Assembly: GCA_009746045.1 (NCBI GenBank)
Contig: RPFO01000130.1
Coordinates: 250,001-314,000, forward strand
Origin: Mesostigma viride
Taxonomy: Eukaryota > Streptophyta > Mesostigmatophyceae > Mesostigmatales > Mesostigmataceae
Direction of reading: 5' to 3'
DNA: 64,000 nucleotides
A model generated the notes under the pieces. That model saw only the letters and a list, made by a program, of their open reading frames with translations, was not told where the DNA came from and did no database searches. Both the position numbers and the translations under genes were made by a program. Shown here in pieces: positions 1 to 10,997 of this stretch; within the stretch, counting starts at the first letter, position 1, and every line of letters begins with the position of its first letter.

Positions 1-713
1 TTCTACTTGGTTTGAACTACCTTCAGGGGGTAAACCAGAGAAGCAAAATTCAGCCCCCGCCCCCCCCCCCTACTCGAAGTCTATTTCTAGTCCCAGGGCA
101 CCCCATATCAGCTCCCAGGCCTATTTTTTAGCCGGCCTCTGCCCAATGTCTGTCCAGTCTTTAGCTGGCTATCCCATGCTGGTTTGCAACCAGCGGCATC
201 CCTCGCCTTTCTCGTTCCCATACCCGGGCAAATATAGCAAACTAGTAGATCGGGAGATCATCCAGACAAAAAAAGGGTCATCCAGACAAAAAAAACACGA
301 GCAGTGTGACCACAAAAAGAAAAGAAATAATTCAATTTCACGTCAAAGCCTGAACGCCCGCGAGGCTCCTGAGCTCACAAGGACCCCCACGTCGGCAGAC
401 AAACTGGAAAAAAAAACTGGAATCTGCTACCAGGTAAAAACTCGGTCTGTTCCTGGCAGGAACCAGGCATGGGTCTCCAGATTCCAGTGCCAACTACACA
501 AATGTCACATCAAGCGTAAATCATGAGATGCACCAACAGGAAATGAGATACAGCCAAAACATCAGACGGAATGGATGCTGTTGTGCCAGCTCGTATCGGT
601 GTTCGCGATGACGAATAGAGGGCCTGTTACAATTGCAACGGGCAGAAATGCCGGAAGCCATGGGATTCGTGACCACTTCAATGATTAGCACGAGCAGGTG
701 CAGTGTGGCTTAC

Positions 714-785
714 AGCTTTGTCAGGTTGCGCAAGGATCCCAGCTCAGGTGGGATGCTGCCACTCAGCTGGTTGTCATCCAGGCTC
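714..785 (-). CDS. LRR exon, type E2 (one LRR, 72 bp)
   Basis: On the minus strand a 72-bp segment lies between an acceptor ending GATAG and a donor GTAAGC. Read in phase 2 (a split Leu codon on each side) it gives one 24-residue plant-type LRR with core NQLSGSIPPELGSLRNLTKL. Such repeats build a curved protein-binding solenoid. The symmetric phase lets the exon be duplicated or skipped without a frameshift. There is no internal stop. The flanking introns are shared with the copies at 8239 and 48539. The full gene model (start, transmembrane or kinase parts) is not visible. Confidence 0.8.
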
Positions 786-837
786 CTATCGGGGGAAAAG
801 ACAGTTTCAGGCGTGTCACACGTGTGCACCAACAATA

Positions 838-2930
838 TTTAAGATCACTAAGCTCCCAAGAAGACCAGCATTTGTTTGATACAACAAGCGGAGCCCTGCA
901 ACAGATGCACCAGTTGCAGTGGCCTTAACCCTTAGTCGGGAGGACCATTTTTGGCACTTTCAGACCCCTGAAAATGAGAAAAATCATAACTCACAGGCCA
1001 CAACTCCAAATGCCCCCAACCAAGATGCTAGGAGTATCTACACTTCGAGGGCTTTCAGAATATGCAATAATACCACGGGTTTATCGAAGCATTTGGATGA
1101 TAGCTCCAGTCAAACTTGGACAAAAGACGATCTTTTTTCCCCAAGGAAAAGTGAACCCCCACCTAACTTCCCAGGGAGGGTATGGAACCTCAACAACAAC
1201 ATTGGACAACTTAGTTGGATAGTCCAATGGTGCTTTCCTTGGGTCAGACCACCCGGATAACCCATTAGACCTATATAAGGTGCTCATATATGTGTGTGGG
1301 TTACGCGCGCGTAAACAGCCATCTAAGACATGCAATACAAGAATGCATTATAGCAAGCTATAAAAGATTGCCAAAGGTGCTGGAATACAAACATGTTGCC
1401 TACCTGCATTAACGAAATGATATGCTCCAAAGAAATGCCATAAACTGGTCACTTGCAGGGCTAATACCCCTCTTTACAGCAGGCATGGAGGCTTGCTGAA
1501 AGGTGCACTAAAAAGCTCGTCAAATATAACGCATGGGAGACGTATTCCGCCGCAAAGGACACGCAAACACGTTGCCATACCTGGCTCGTTCACGTCCTGC
1601 CCGGATTCCACTGGCCGGGACCCTCATATCTCACACATACCATTGCTTTACAGGCATAGGTCGCCATAGCCGCATCATGCATGCATCCTTTATGATTACA
1701 AGGTTGATGCTCCGTTCAAATATTACCTATCAACGCGTCCGCATTCCCAGCAAACGCATCAGCGGACATCCGGTACCAAATCTGGATGCTTGGGCTGGCG
1801 CAGACTGCCCGGCCACGAGGATAAAATGGAAATATGATAAGCGATTACTCATCTGGCACTGACGACCCAGAAGGCAGTATTTTCCTACCTGAATTTTCCC
1901 AATCCTACAAGTTTGGCCATGCCTGACCTACGAAAATCACGCAAAGTCATTCTGAGCGAAATTCTGAACCGTTTCTAGCCTCGACACGCAAAATTTCCGT
2001 GAGAACGGCATGCTGGCAGCCATATCTAGTTACGCGCGCGCGCGAGTGAAAATTTCCCGCCAAAGTCACGTGATACCTGCTCAATGCACGTTGTAATTAC
2101 CAGGCTATGGCGAATATTACCCCCAAACCTATGCACCACCCTCGTCCCTAAGTGTCCCCGGACCCACTGGACCACTGACATCCGTCACAAGTGGCGCGGC
2201 GCTCACGGCGCGGCGCGAAATTCGACCGTTAGTCAAACTACCCGACAGGTCGGGTAGTTTCCCGACTAAGGGTTAAGGTTTCTCAATCCATCCGCTGAAG
2301 CAAGAAGCCTCAAAGGTGGGAGGGAGGGAAAAGAAACAATTGCGGATCGTTGCATGCCTGCCTAGCTTGCTTAAGGCATGGTCCGCCGACACACAAGCTG
2401 ACATCATCATTAATTAATGTACACCGGCATGCGTCACGCGCCGGCCTGAACAGTGCTGAAAGCGCCACTACAAATAATGTGGCCACGCACCCCCAGGCTA
2501 ATGCGTTAGCCGTACAGGTAGTTGTACAAGGTTCTCAAGACTGACAAACATAAATCTTGCCCATCGACCCCTTGGCCCGGTCCGAGTCCACAACACAATC
2601 ATAAATCACGACTCACTAAAACAACCAAATCAGTCAGAGATTCGTTAAGCAACCAGCCGACCCTGCAGGTCCCTAGCTAATCTCAGCCGGTGCGACCAAA
2701 TACGAATCTTTGCAAGCAAGTCATATAAAACCTACAATTAACTTTTTCGGACCACTAAATTAATAGCCACCGACCCTTACAAACAACCGGGTCATCCAAG
2801 GAAAATTCAGGCGAGCATAAAACCCTTTGTACAGATCGAATTTAGTCAGCCCATGGCGCAGACAGCCTTCCACATGCAGGCCAAGGCATAGCGGCCCTAT
2901 CTTTCCCGCATGCGTTAATTAAACTATACT
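838..2930 (-). mobile_element. Solo split-repeat element remnant (A-B), nested
   Basis: Positions 2310-2925 are an inverted copy of the long repeat A of the element at 4096-6440. Positions 838-924 plus 2277-2305 are an inverted copy of its segment B (5667-5795). On the minus strand the order is A then B, as expected for the A2-B2 end of a split-direct-repeat retroelement after recombination removed the rest. It interrupts an LRR intron: the left flank ends in the same sequence that continues uninterrupted near 8920 in unit 2. A piggyBac-type MITE is inserted in B. Confidence 0.6.
929..2272. mobile_element. Non-autonomous piggyBac-type element (MITE), TTAA TSD
   Basis: The 1344-bp body is flanked by TTAA on both sides (925-928, 2273-2276). 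Its terminal inverted repeats start CCCTTAGTCGGGA and match perfectly. About 190 bp at its left end is a diverged copy of the right end of the piggyBac element at 50104-52989. Its right end matches that element's left end, including the position and length of a 26-bp palindrome (2235-2260). It is therefore a relative in reverse orientation that has lost the transposase. No transposase motif is visible inside. It sits in the B segment of a split-repeat remnant. Confidence 0.9.
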
Positions 2931-3123
2931 CAAAGAAAACCGAAAAGTAAGCTGCACACCAATCGGACAGCTTTGGTGCTGGCTCCTGGGCTCCAGCAGG
3001 CAAAGGCAAGTTAAACACCCCAAAAGGAAAGCGACAAGAGCATTGGCAAACAAGCACCTGGAGGCTCACGCATGATGCAAGGAGGACAACTTCGAGACCT
3101 CAATACAAGCACTTGAGGCTTAC

Positions 3124-3195
3124 AGAACTTTCAAGGAGGACAGTGACCCCAGCTGGTGTGGAATGGTGCCGCTTAGCTGGTTGTTGAAAAGGAGC
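3124..3195 (-). CDS. LRR exon, type E1 (one LRR, 72 bp)
   Basis: This is a 72-bp minus-strand exon with acceptor CTTCACAG and donor GTAAGC. In phase 2/2 it encodes one 24-residue LRR, core NNQLSGTIPHQLGSLSSLKV, with no internal stop. A pyrimidine-rich tract precedes the acceptor. It is the best match here to the plant-specific LRR consensus. The next exon in this unit is at 714-785, with mobile elements between. Confidence 0.88.
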
Positions 3196-3793
3196 CTGTG
3201 AAGGACAGAAATATCAAGCCAAGCATCGCAGACGAATGTGCCAACCAGGGAATGAGCAACAGGAAAAGTGCCAGGCAGCGCGGGTGTTACGTCCGAGCCC
3301 ACCGGACTCGCAAAGACTTAACGAATGGGGGGTAAACATGGAATAACTCACGATGACGTGCATTTGCATAGACAAGAGGCATTGCCCACAGGACTAGCTG
3401 AGCGGCAGTTTATAGCTGCTAGGCCCACATACAGCGCATGAGATTTGGCATACATGCAGCCTGACGACCGGCTAGATCATGCCCGCGTTGATTGACTCTG
3501 GTTTGGTAGCGTGTCCGGTTTGCATGCAACTATCTCCTGCCACAATACACATGATCTCACCACCCACCTTTAGAAACAAATGACCACATGGGGACTAAAG
3601 CTTGAGTGGCCAGGCTTTGCACCAATCACCAGCACCCGAGAAACCCATGACAGTACGCAATTTAACTACACTACATGCCTGACGTGCTGGCTATTGCCCC
3701 GGAAGTCGCTAAAAAAGGAGCACCTAGGCTCATCATGGGAGCCGCAGAAACAAAATATCAAACAAAACCCGTTTTCTCAGTGATAGTATCTGT

Positions 3794-3880
3794 TTATACA
3801 GCCACACCTACCTGCAAGATAGGACGGCATAAGTCGACCAAGCTTGTGCCCTCAAGGTAGATGGCCATAAAGCCTTGCCT
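3794..3880 (-). other. Candidate E3 exon of the LRR unit
   Basis: On the minus strand a strong polypyrimidine tract ending TTTTTTAG is followed by about 67 bp that reads QGFMAIYLEG... and then a GTAGGT donor. The segment recurs at about 21230, 33475 and 41385, and in altered form near 61500. In the 21.2-kb copy it is 60 bp and symmetric in phase 2. Here and at 33.5 and 41.4 kb it is 67 bp, which would break the frame. It has no LRR consensus. It could be a variable exon or only conserved intron sequence. Confidence 0.35.
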
Positions 3881-4069
3881 AAAAAAGAGAGGGAAAACGG
3901 TAGGCTCTACCATGGAAGCGATGAAGAGACTGCACGCAGTACGCGTGGTCCCTTTCTTAAATATACAATTAATACCAATCAAGCACGAAATGTGCTGTCG
4001 GATTCCTATCACAGGTGTGCGCAGTCCCGCGCCACAAGATCAGTGTTTGCTCAGCACACTATTCATTGA

Positions 4070-6568
4070 AACGACTACACTCGGTCTTCTCTTAATATAG
4101 TCAAATTAACGCATGCGGGAAACATATGGCCGCTATGCTTTGGCCTGCGATGTGGAAGGTTGTCTACAACATGGGTTGACGCTAATCTGATTCTGTAAAG
4201 GGTTCTTAACTCGACTAATCTTCTTTGGAGGACCCGGATGTTTACAAGGATCGGTGGCCAAAAAATGAACAGTAGATTTCATATGACTAGCTTGTGGAGA
4301 TGCGAAGTTGGATGTTAACTGAGCACCTGCTAACATGCTGGGGACCCGTGGGTCGGCTGGTTGCCTAGCGAATCTGAATGATGGAGTGTTTTTATAAGTC
4401 GAGAGTAATTATGCGATATGAAACTCGGACTGACCCGAAGGGTCAATGGGCGAGATTGGTAGCTGTCAGTTCGAAGGACTTCGTGTACTAGTACCGGTAC
4501 GGTTCGCGTACTACCCTGGGGGTGTCTGACTAGGCTACTTTTAGTGGCGTTTTCAGTATTTATATGGCCGGTGCGTGACACATGCCGGTTTAGGATGATG
4601 TCAGCCTGTGTGTCGGCGGACCATGCCTTCGGCAAGCTAGGCAGGCAATGATCCGCAATTGTTTTTCTTTCACAATGGCAGCAATGGCCGCCTGTGCAAA
4701 ATTGCACATTCTAGCGCGGGTTGCACCTGCCTTATAGTGAGGCAGATGGTGGCACAAACTTGGTCAGCTATGCTCATTTTATCTATGACTAACCTGCTGA
4801 GCGGAGAATGCAACGCCGTATAGCACCAAAAGAAAAAATAATTTTAGAAAAAATATTTTTTGTGCTGGCACCCGTACCCCAGCCACCCAGGTAGGGGTTG
4901 GCTGGACAGGTGGTTGCTATAAAAGGTGGGCTTCCATTCTAGGGAAGCAGGTTGTTTGTTTTGCCTGTTGTTTGACCAAGCATAGCAGAGTTGGCCGGGC
5001 AACGGAGAGACAACCTAACACATTACCCCCATGTCATTTTCCCCGGCTGCTGGTCATTTTGGCATGGGAGCTACTTCGGCCGTTTAACCAGCTTCTGCGA
5101 AGCTGTTTATAAGTTTCTAAACTTGTCACATCGCAGACTTGCCACCATGCGGCGGTGCGCGTGTCGTGGCTTGGACTCTAGAGGTCACGGCCCAAGTTCC
5201 TGTCAGGAATGGCCTGTTTTCACAAATTATTATTGTTGCGGCGGCAGGTCCGTTTGTTCCAGTCGCCCCTGCCAAGGAGGGGTGATTGGGGACTACAGGA
5301 GCCGCACGAGGCCTGCGTTCCGACGCTAAAAATTATTCCCAATCGAGAGACTCGAGTCCGGGAGGGTGTCTCAGGGAGGCGAGGCAGCGCCAGACCTTTG
5401 TCAATCCTTTCTTGGCTCAGCACCCGCTGTGTGGCTCGGTCTATTATGGTGTCGTAGAACCCCTTCCCTTTTTGGTGAATGGCCTTGCTTTTGGGGTGGT
5501 CACAGACTTGTGCCGTTTCGCAACCAGCGGGCCTTTGCGGGGGTTGTAAAAGCCTAGCGCAAGCTTAGTAGCCATTTAAGATGTTGCGATGCGCTCTTTA
5601 GCGCATGCTGGTCACGAGATTAATCGGCGCAATGGGGTTGGCGCCAAGGGGGGGTGATTGGGGGGAGGCTTCTTGCTTCCGCGTGCGGACAGAGAAACCT
5701 TAATTAAGGCCACTGTAACTGCTGCAATTGTGGCAGGGCTCCACTTATTGTATTCGATCAAATGCTGGTCTTCTTGGGAGCTTAGTGATCTTAATCTGTT
5801 TTATCTGAATATAGTCTAATTATTGCATGCAGGAAATGTATCATATAATACGGCAGCTATGCCTTGGCCTGCGATGTGGAAGGTTGTCTACAACATGGGT
5901 TGACGCTAATCTGATTCTGTAAAGGGATTCTCTCTTAACTCTAAAGGGATATCTCTTAACTCGACTAATCTTCTTTGGAGGACCCGGTTGTTTATAAGGA
6001 TCGGTGGCTTTTGTTAAGGGGTCCGAAAAATTAAAAGCAGATTTTATACAACTTGGTTGTGGAGATCCCAAATTGTTTGTTAACTGAGCACCTGCTAACA
6101 TGCTAGGGACCCGTGGGTCGGCTGGTTGCCTAGCGAATCTGAATGATGGAGTGTTTTTTATAAGTCGAGAGTAATTATGAGATATGAGACTCGGACCGAC
6201 CCGAAGGGTCCATGGGCGAGATTCGTAGCTGTCAGTTTTACGGACTTCGTGTACTTGTACCGGTACGGTTTGCGTACTACCCTGGGGGTGTCTGACTAGG
6301 CTACTTTTAGTGGCGTCTTCAGTATTTATAAGGCCGGTGCGTGACACATGCCGGTTTAGGATGATGTCAGCCTGTGTGTCGGCGGACCATGCCTTCAGCA
6401 AGCTAGGCAGGCAATGATCCGCAATTGTTTTTCTTTCCCTCCCTCCCACCCTGGTGGCTTCTTGCTTCCGCGTGCGGACTGAGAAACCTTAATTAAGGCC
6501 ACTGTAACTGCTGCAATTGTGGCAGGGCTCCATTCATGGCTGGTCTTCTTGGGAGCTAAGGGATCTTA
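4070..6568 (+). mobile_element. Non-autonomous split-direct-repeat retroelement X
   Basis: A long direct repeat A occurs at about 4096-4680 and 5812-6440. A second segment B (about 110-130 bp) occurs just before the second A (5667-5795) and just after it (6461-6567). This A1-internal-B1-A2-B2 order is the layout known for Ngaro/PAT/TOC1-type tyrosine-recombinase retrotransposons and differs from LTR elements. The internal part (4690-5660) has no recognisable protein and contains a copy of dispersed repeat R2. The insertion interrupts an LRR unit; uninterrupted versions lie near 21460-21530 and 33700-33760. No clear target-site duplication is visible, as expected for recombinase insertion. Confidence 0.65.
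4764..4962 (+). repeat. Dispersed repeat R2, copy 1
   Basis: This is an approximately 200-bp repeat with a TATA-like GCTATAAAAGG near one end and short inverted ends (AACCTGCT / AGCAGGTT). It occurs four times in the window in both orientations. This copy is inside element X. It has no coding potential; it may be a SINE-like or MITE-like unit. Confidence 0.65.
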
Positions 6569-6789
6569 ACAATCATTTCAGAAGCCCATGAAAGCTATTC
6601 TGGCACTATCGCAACTATGTTGTTCAGACAAAATATGAAAGTGGCGCGCATAACGGCCAATCTTTGTATCACAAATCCTGCAGTGTCTGCATAGCACTTC
6701 TGCGATGTACACGTCAAAATCCGAATGAAAAAGGCGTGCAGCTAATCAGTACTGTCACGTGCTTTATGCATCGAACCCCATAGAGCAAA

Positions 6790-7430
6790 AAAAAAAAGAT
6801 GCCGCAAACGGCGACATCTGTATGAAACAGCTGAGTTGGAGCCCTGCGGAAACCTTGCTTCAGCTCCACGCACTCCAGCTCTATCTATTCCAGCGTCCAA
6901 CGTGACCCATGTATTCGATCGATCAGGCTTTGCCCTCGTGCTGACATTTGTGACACCAAGTGCACTACGTTAGGTGTACTGGTGCGTAGACTACGGCACC
7001 TCACTTCTGTAAGCGGATCCTGAAACCTACTGAAATGCCGGGGTGGCCCACACCCCACCTATGGGACGACACTCTGAATTTATATGACATCACGATTGCC
7101 TGCACAAGCACAAGCAATTGCGCTGCGTATACGTCGATAGCACACCCACGTCCATGGGCATGCTATCTATTCCTGTGAACCAGCCGGCGTGATTACAGTA
7201 CAGCATGCACCTGAACGACCAAGCGCAAATGCCGTGCATTACCTGTGACACCCAAGTGCTAGCGGTAGATCAAGTCCCGCTGCGTTTATGCGGCTCTGCG
7301 TTGCCCATGCTTACCACACCTAAAGGTGAGTTGCGCCATCAAACAAGTGTACTCCTCCGCATTATATAACAAGCACTGCCATGCAGGCTGCCCTTGCTGT
7401 CACACACGGATCTGTAGGTGATGGCAGATG
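6790..7430. other. No gene recognised
   Basis: Unique-looking intergenic or intronic sequence between LRR units 1 and 2. It contains a short A-tract near 6790. I see no exon, element end or RNA gene. Confidence 0.5.
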
Positions 7431-8238
7431 GCATCGCATCCTGCCAGTGACTCGTTAGTACCGCATTGTACAGCATCTGCGACACATATCACACTGCATG
7501 GTACCTGCGTTCTTGCCGCCCTGTCGCACCCCCCCCCAAGAGCATACAATTATCCCCATGCCTGCTCCAACGCGCAGCCTCTTCCTTACATGTTTCCCAC
7601 ACCTGCTGCCTGCGATATTGCGTGAGCATCCTGGCGGTCCGCCTGACAGCATCGTACTGTCGGTGGTCTACTCTAGTGCGCAGACGCATAATACCACGGA
7701 TGCGACAAGCGGACCTTAGGAATAAACCGACCAAACCAATGTATACTGCCTTAGATTGGCATGATCTGAAAACACGTTTAATAGCTTGTGTCACCACTCG
7801 TTTGTTTGCACTCCCGGTGCGACAAAAAAAAGGGCGTAGGCAAACACGAGCAGTGTGACCACAAAAGAAAAGAAATCCGTTGATTTCACGTCAAAACGCA
7901 TCGCGCACGCGCGGCTCTTGAGCCACAAGGACTCCGCGTCCGCAGACGCACTGGAAAAAAATGGAGTCTGCTACCAAATTACTGTTCCTGGCAGGAACCA
8001 GCCACCGGCCTCTAGACTCTGGTGCAAACTACCCCAATGTCGTATCAGCGAAAATCATGAGATGCAACAACAAGAACTTAGCAACAGACACAAAACAGAC
8101 TGTGTGGACGCTGCCGTGCCAGCCCATGTCGGTTAAAGATGAATAGAGGGCTGGTTACAATACCAACGGGCAGAAATGTCCGAAGCAGTGGCATGAAAGG
8201 AAATTTGATAAGCACGAGCAGGTGCAGTGTGGCTTAAA

Positions 8239-8310
8239 AGCAATACCAGTCTGCGCAAGCATCCCAGCTCAGGTGGGATGCTGCCACTCAACTCGTTGTG
8301 TCCCAGACTC
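8239..8310 (-). CDS. LRR exon, type E2, donor site lost
   Basis: This 72-bp segment is preceded by acceptor TTCCAACAG and encodes an LRR with core HNELSGSIPPELGCLRRLVL in phase 2, with no stop. The expected GTAAGC donor is replaced by TTTAAGC, so splicing at this edge is probably impaired. The copies at 714 and 48539 keep the donor. Confidence 0.7.
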
Positions 8311-9064
8311 CTGTTGGAAGAATCAGGGTTCTCTGAACATAGTTTCTTTGTAGTGATATGGAAGGAGAGCCGCTGTAGCTAGATGAATATTGCTTGGAGC
8401 TGTGTTCGGAGTGAGCCTGGTTGGTATTACGGAGGTCGAGAATCACCGAAAATATTACCTTTGTTGTGGCCTGGTTTGAGAGTGCTGAGTGAACGCATCT
8501 GGCAGATTTTGTGCTGGCCTTTCAGAGGTCCACATTTTCCTACTCCGGAGGTCAGTGTAGTTGGGGATGGTTTTGCAAAATGCAATACCTCGAAGCTAAG
8601 GGTTCAATGCGTTGAGAGACCGTTGCCGGAATCTGATTGTTAACAGACAGATGTTGGCTCTGAACCGTTGGCCTTGAAAGGATATAAAAGCTCGCTCCCT
8701 TAACCTTATGGCGGTCTCGTTGCTGTTCCCACCCACTCTCCCTGTGTTGCCAGTTTGGGGCAAAGGCTAGCCTTGTGGGGCGTTAAGTGTTCTCTTGGGT
8801 AAGGATGTGCAGATGCGGGCCACTTCCCAATGTGCTCAGTAGGTTAATGAAGAGTCAGGCTACCCTGGAGTCTCACGTCTACTAAAAAGACAGTTTCAGG
8901 CGCGGCACACGTGTGCACCAACAAGATGTAATCAGCACTATACCAATCAGACAGCTTCCGTGCCGGCTCCTGGGCTCCAGCAGGCAAATGCAAGTTACAT
9001 AAACAAGTGACACCAGGTTCAGACAAGAGCACAGCCAAAACAAGCGCATGGAGGAGAGCCTTAC

Positions 9065-9136
9065 AGAAATCCAAGGAGGGACCAAGATCCCAGCTCGTGT
9101 GGAATGGTGCCGCTTAGCTGATTGGAGGAAAGAATC
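9065..9136 (-). CDS. LRR exon, type E1 (one LRR, 72 bp)
   Basis: A 72-bp minus-strand exon with acceptor CTACACAG and donor GTAAGG, phase 2/2. It encodes one LRR with core SNQLSGTIPHELGSWSLLGF and has no stop. It lies about 750 bp upstream (in gene sense) of the E2 exon at 8239. Confidence 0.86.
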
Positions 9137-9639
9137 CTGTGTAGGACAGAAACATCAAGCCATTCATCCCAGACGAATGTGCCAACCAGGGAATGAGCAA
9201 CAGGAAAAGCATGCCTCTAAAAATGCCAGCCAGTGCGGGTGTTGTATGCGTCACCCACCGGACTCACAAAGACCCAAGGCATGGGGGGTAAACATGGAAT
9301 AACTAATAATGCCACGGGTCCGCGTAGACAAAAGGTATTGCCCACAATACTAGCTGAGCGGCAGTAAAAGCAGCTAGGCCCACGTACAGCGCATGAGATT
9401 TGGCATACATGCAGCGTGATGACCGGCTAGATCATGCCCGCATTAATTGACTCTGGTTTGGTAGCCTGTCGCGTTTGCGTGCAACTATCTCCTGCCACAA
9501 TACACGTGATCTGAGCACCACTCACCTTTGGAAACGAATGACCAAATGGTGACTATAGCTTGAGTGCCAAGGCTTTGCACCAATGAACCAGCACCCGAGA
9601 AACCCATAGCAGTACCCAAATGTGCACCGCCGGGATGGG

Positions 9640-10760
9640 CGCTAGAGCCAAAAGCCAAGCAGCGCACTCTTGCCAGTCAAGCACGCCCGTGTTCTCCTAG
9701 AGAGGGGGCGCGCTACCACTGAGGCGCTGGCGAACGTGGTGGGCAGGGGGATGTGGCTGCAAATGCTTAGCCGCACCTGGCTGTCAATATCGCAGAATAG
9801 CTAGAAGCAAATTTAAGGGGCAGGGCCAACACACACAACCCCTGTGGCAAGGGGTGTAGGATGAGCTCGAATGCGCCATGGCATCGGCCCCCATGCTCTG
9901 AGGGGGACCGGGCGGCTGCCCTGGCTCCGGTGGTGGTGGCCTCGCCGCCTCGGATGCTGCGAAGTTATAGGGGAAGGGGAAGATGTAGACTGAGATGGGC
10001 CCAGGGGGCGTGACAGAATTGGCCTGGGGCCGCGAGGTGCGGGGATCCCCAACCCTGCTCACCACGGGTGAGACGGCCTTGGCAGCACCTAGGCTTTTGA
10101 CGAAGGCTGCGAAGGGAGCAATAATCAACGGTGGCACGTGGGCATCACGAGTCGCTGGCGCGACCCGACCATGCACATCAACAAGAAAGAAGTGTGGGCC
10201 GCTGTGAAAGGGGTGGATTGCTCTGCCCAGAACCTCCGGACATGGGGAAGAGGGGGGTGAGGTTAGTGGATTCTCCTGCCGCCCTGGGGTGCTTGGCTAA
10301 AGAACGTTCTTCTTCTTACAAGCAATGCCGCAGGTTGTGGGCGTTTATCTTGGGCTCTGGTAGACGCTCCTAGAGGGTGTGGACGCCAAGCGAGCTCCAG
10401 CCAGGCGCCCATGATCCTTTACGGGGGCTTCCCACGGCCGCCTCCGTGGCTGGGTGGGTTTGTGACTTAACCCGTGACCCGTGTTGGCGCTGGCTACTTG
10501 ACCATACTTGCGAGCAAGGTGAAGCCAGCTACCTTGATGGTTAATAGTTGGGGACTCCGGTCTATTTTGGCATGGTGAGCGGGCCGGCAGGGCCGGGCGA
10601 ACAGCTTGTCATGCGCCTTGACCATTGAGGAATACTTTTGCGAGTACGTCGCCTGGGCGCACTCTGTGTGTTACAGCCGCCAATTGTGTGTCAACACGCT
10701 TCTGTTTCGGGCGTGAACTTTCACCTTCCCCGGAAGGTGGGAAACTAAAAGTCCGATACC
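9640..10760 (+). pseudogene. DIRS family B fragment: RT end, RNase H and linker
   Basis: Positions 9660-9790 match, in broken frames, the RT-connection segment that is better preserved at 43900-44200 on the other strand. Positions 10150-10370 match the RNase H segment with HINKKEV followed by RLVDSPAALGCLAKERSSSY, parallel to the family A RNase H (NHINVKEA ... RLVDSSAVVGAF). The segment to about 10760 matches the linker before the recombinase at 29330-29720. Stops and frameshifts make it a relic. The recombinase domain is missing. Confidence 0.7.
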
Positions 10761-10997
10761 GTGTTTGACTACGAGTATAACGCGTCACTTATGTGGAGAA
10801 AATATTTCAACTCTTTTTATCATGAAGACGCATAGACAAGGATCATAACCATCGCCAGTTTTGCCTTGATTGGGGTCAGGCACCATACAAGGTTCGATAA
10901 TTGATTTGCATCGTCCTGCCTACTTTATTTCCTTGCAGGATGAGGGCGGCTCGACATGAGTGTCGACTTTCACACACTAGCACACGGTTGACTCCTG

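Larger units (their letters stand above)
290..6790 (-). repeat. LRR-gene repeat unit 1 (interrupted)
   Basis: This is the first of seven similarly ordered units sharing intron and exon sequence; the gene reads on the minus strand. LRR-unit sequence is present at about 290-838, 2930-4060 and 6570-6790. The gaps are filled by inserted elements: a solo split-repeat element carrying a piggyBac MITE (838-2930) and a complete split-direct-repeat element (4070-6568). Sister units at 7430-9640, 20570-21660 and 33400-33900 show the uninterrupted sequence. The unit holds LRR exons at 3124-3195 and 714-785. Edges were judged by eye and may be off by tens of bases. Confidence 0.75.
7430..9640 (-). repeat. 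LRR-gene repeat unit 2 (least interrupted)
   Basis: This is the most complete, uninterrupted unit and the best reference for dissecting the others. Its blocks at 7430-7740, 7850-8150, 8340-8840, 8880-9310 and 9360-9600 recur in the same order and orientation in units 6 and 7 and in part in units 1, 3, 4 and 5. It carries LRR exons at 9065-9136 and 8239-8310. Plus-strand TATA-like sequences (for example GGATATAAAAGC near 8680) recur in units 4, 6 and 7. Whether they are promoters is unknown. Confidence 0.75.

Noticed and set aside
4096-6567. Ordinary LTR retrotransposon
   Set aside because: No TG...CA ends, no primer-binding or polypurine site seen, and a separate B segment flanks the second long repeat.
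8680-8700. Plus-strand TATA box as promoter of a host gene
   Set aside because: It recurs in units 4, 6 and 7, but no plus-strand coding sequence follows; kept only as a remark.
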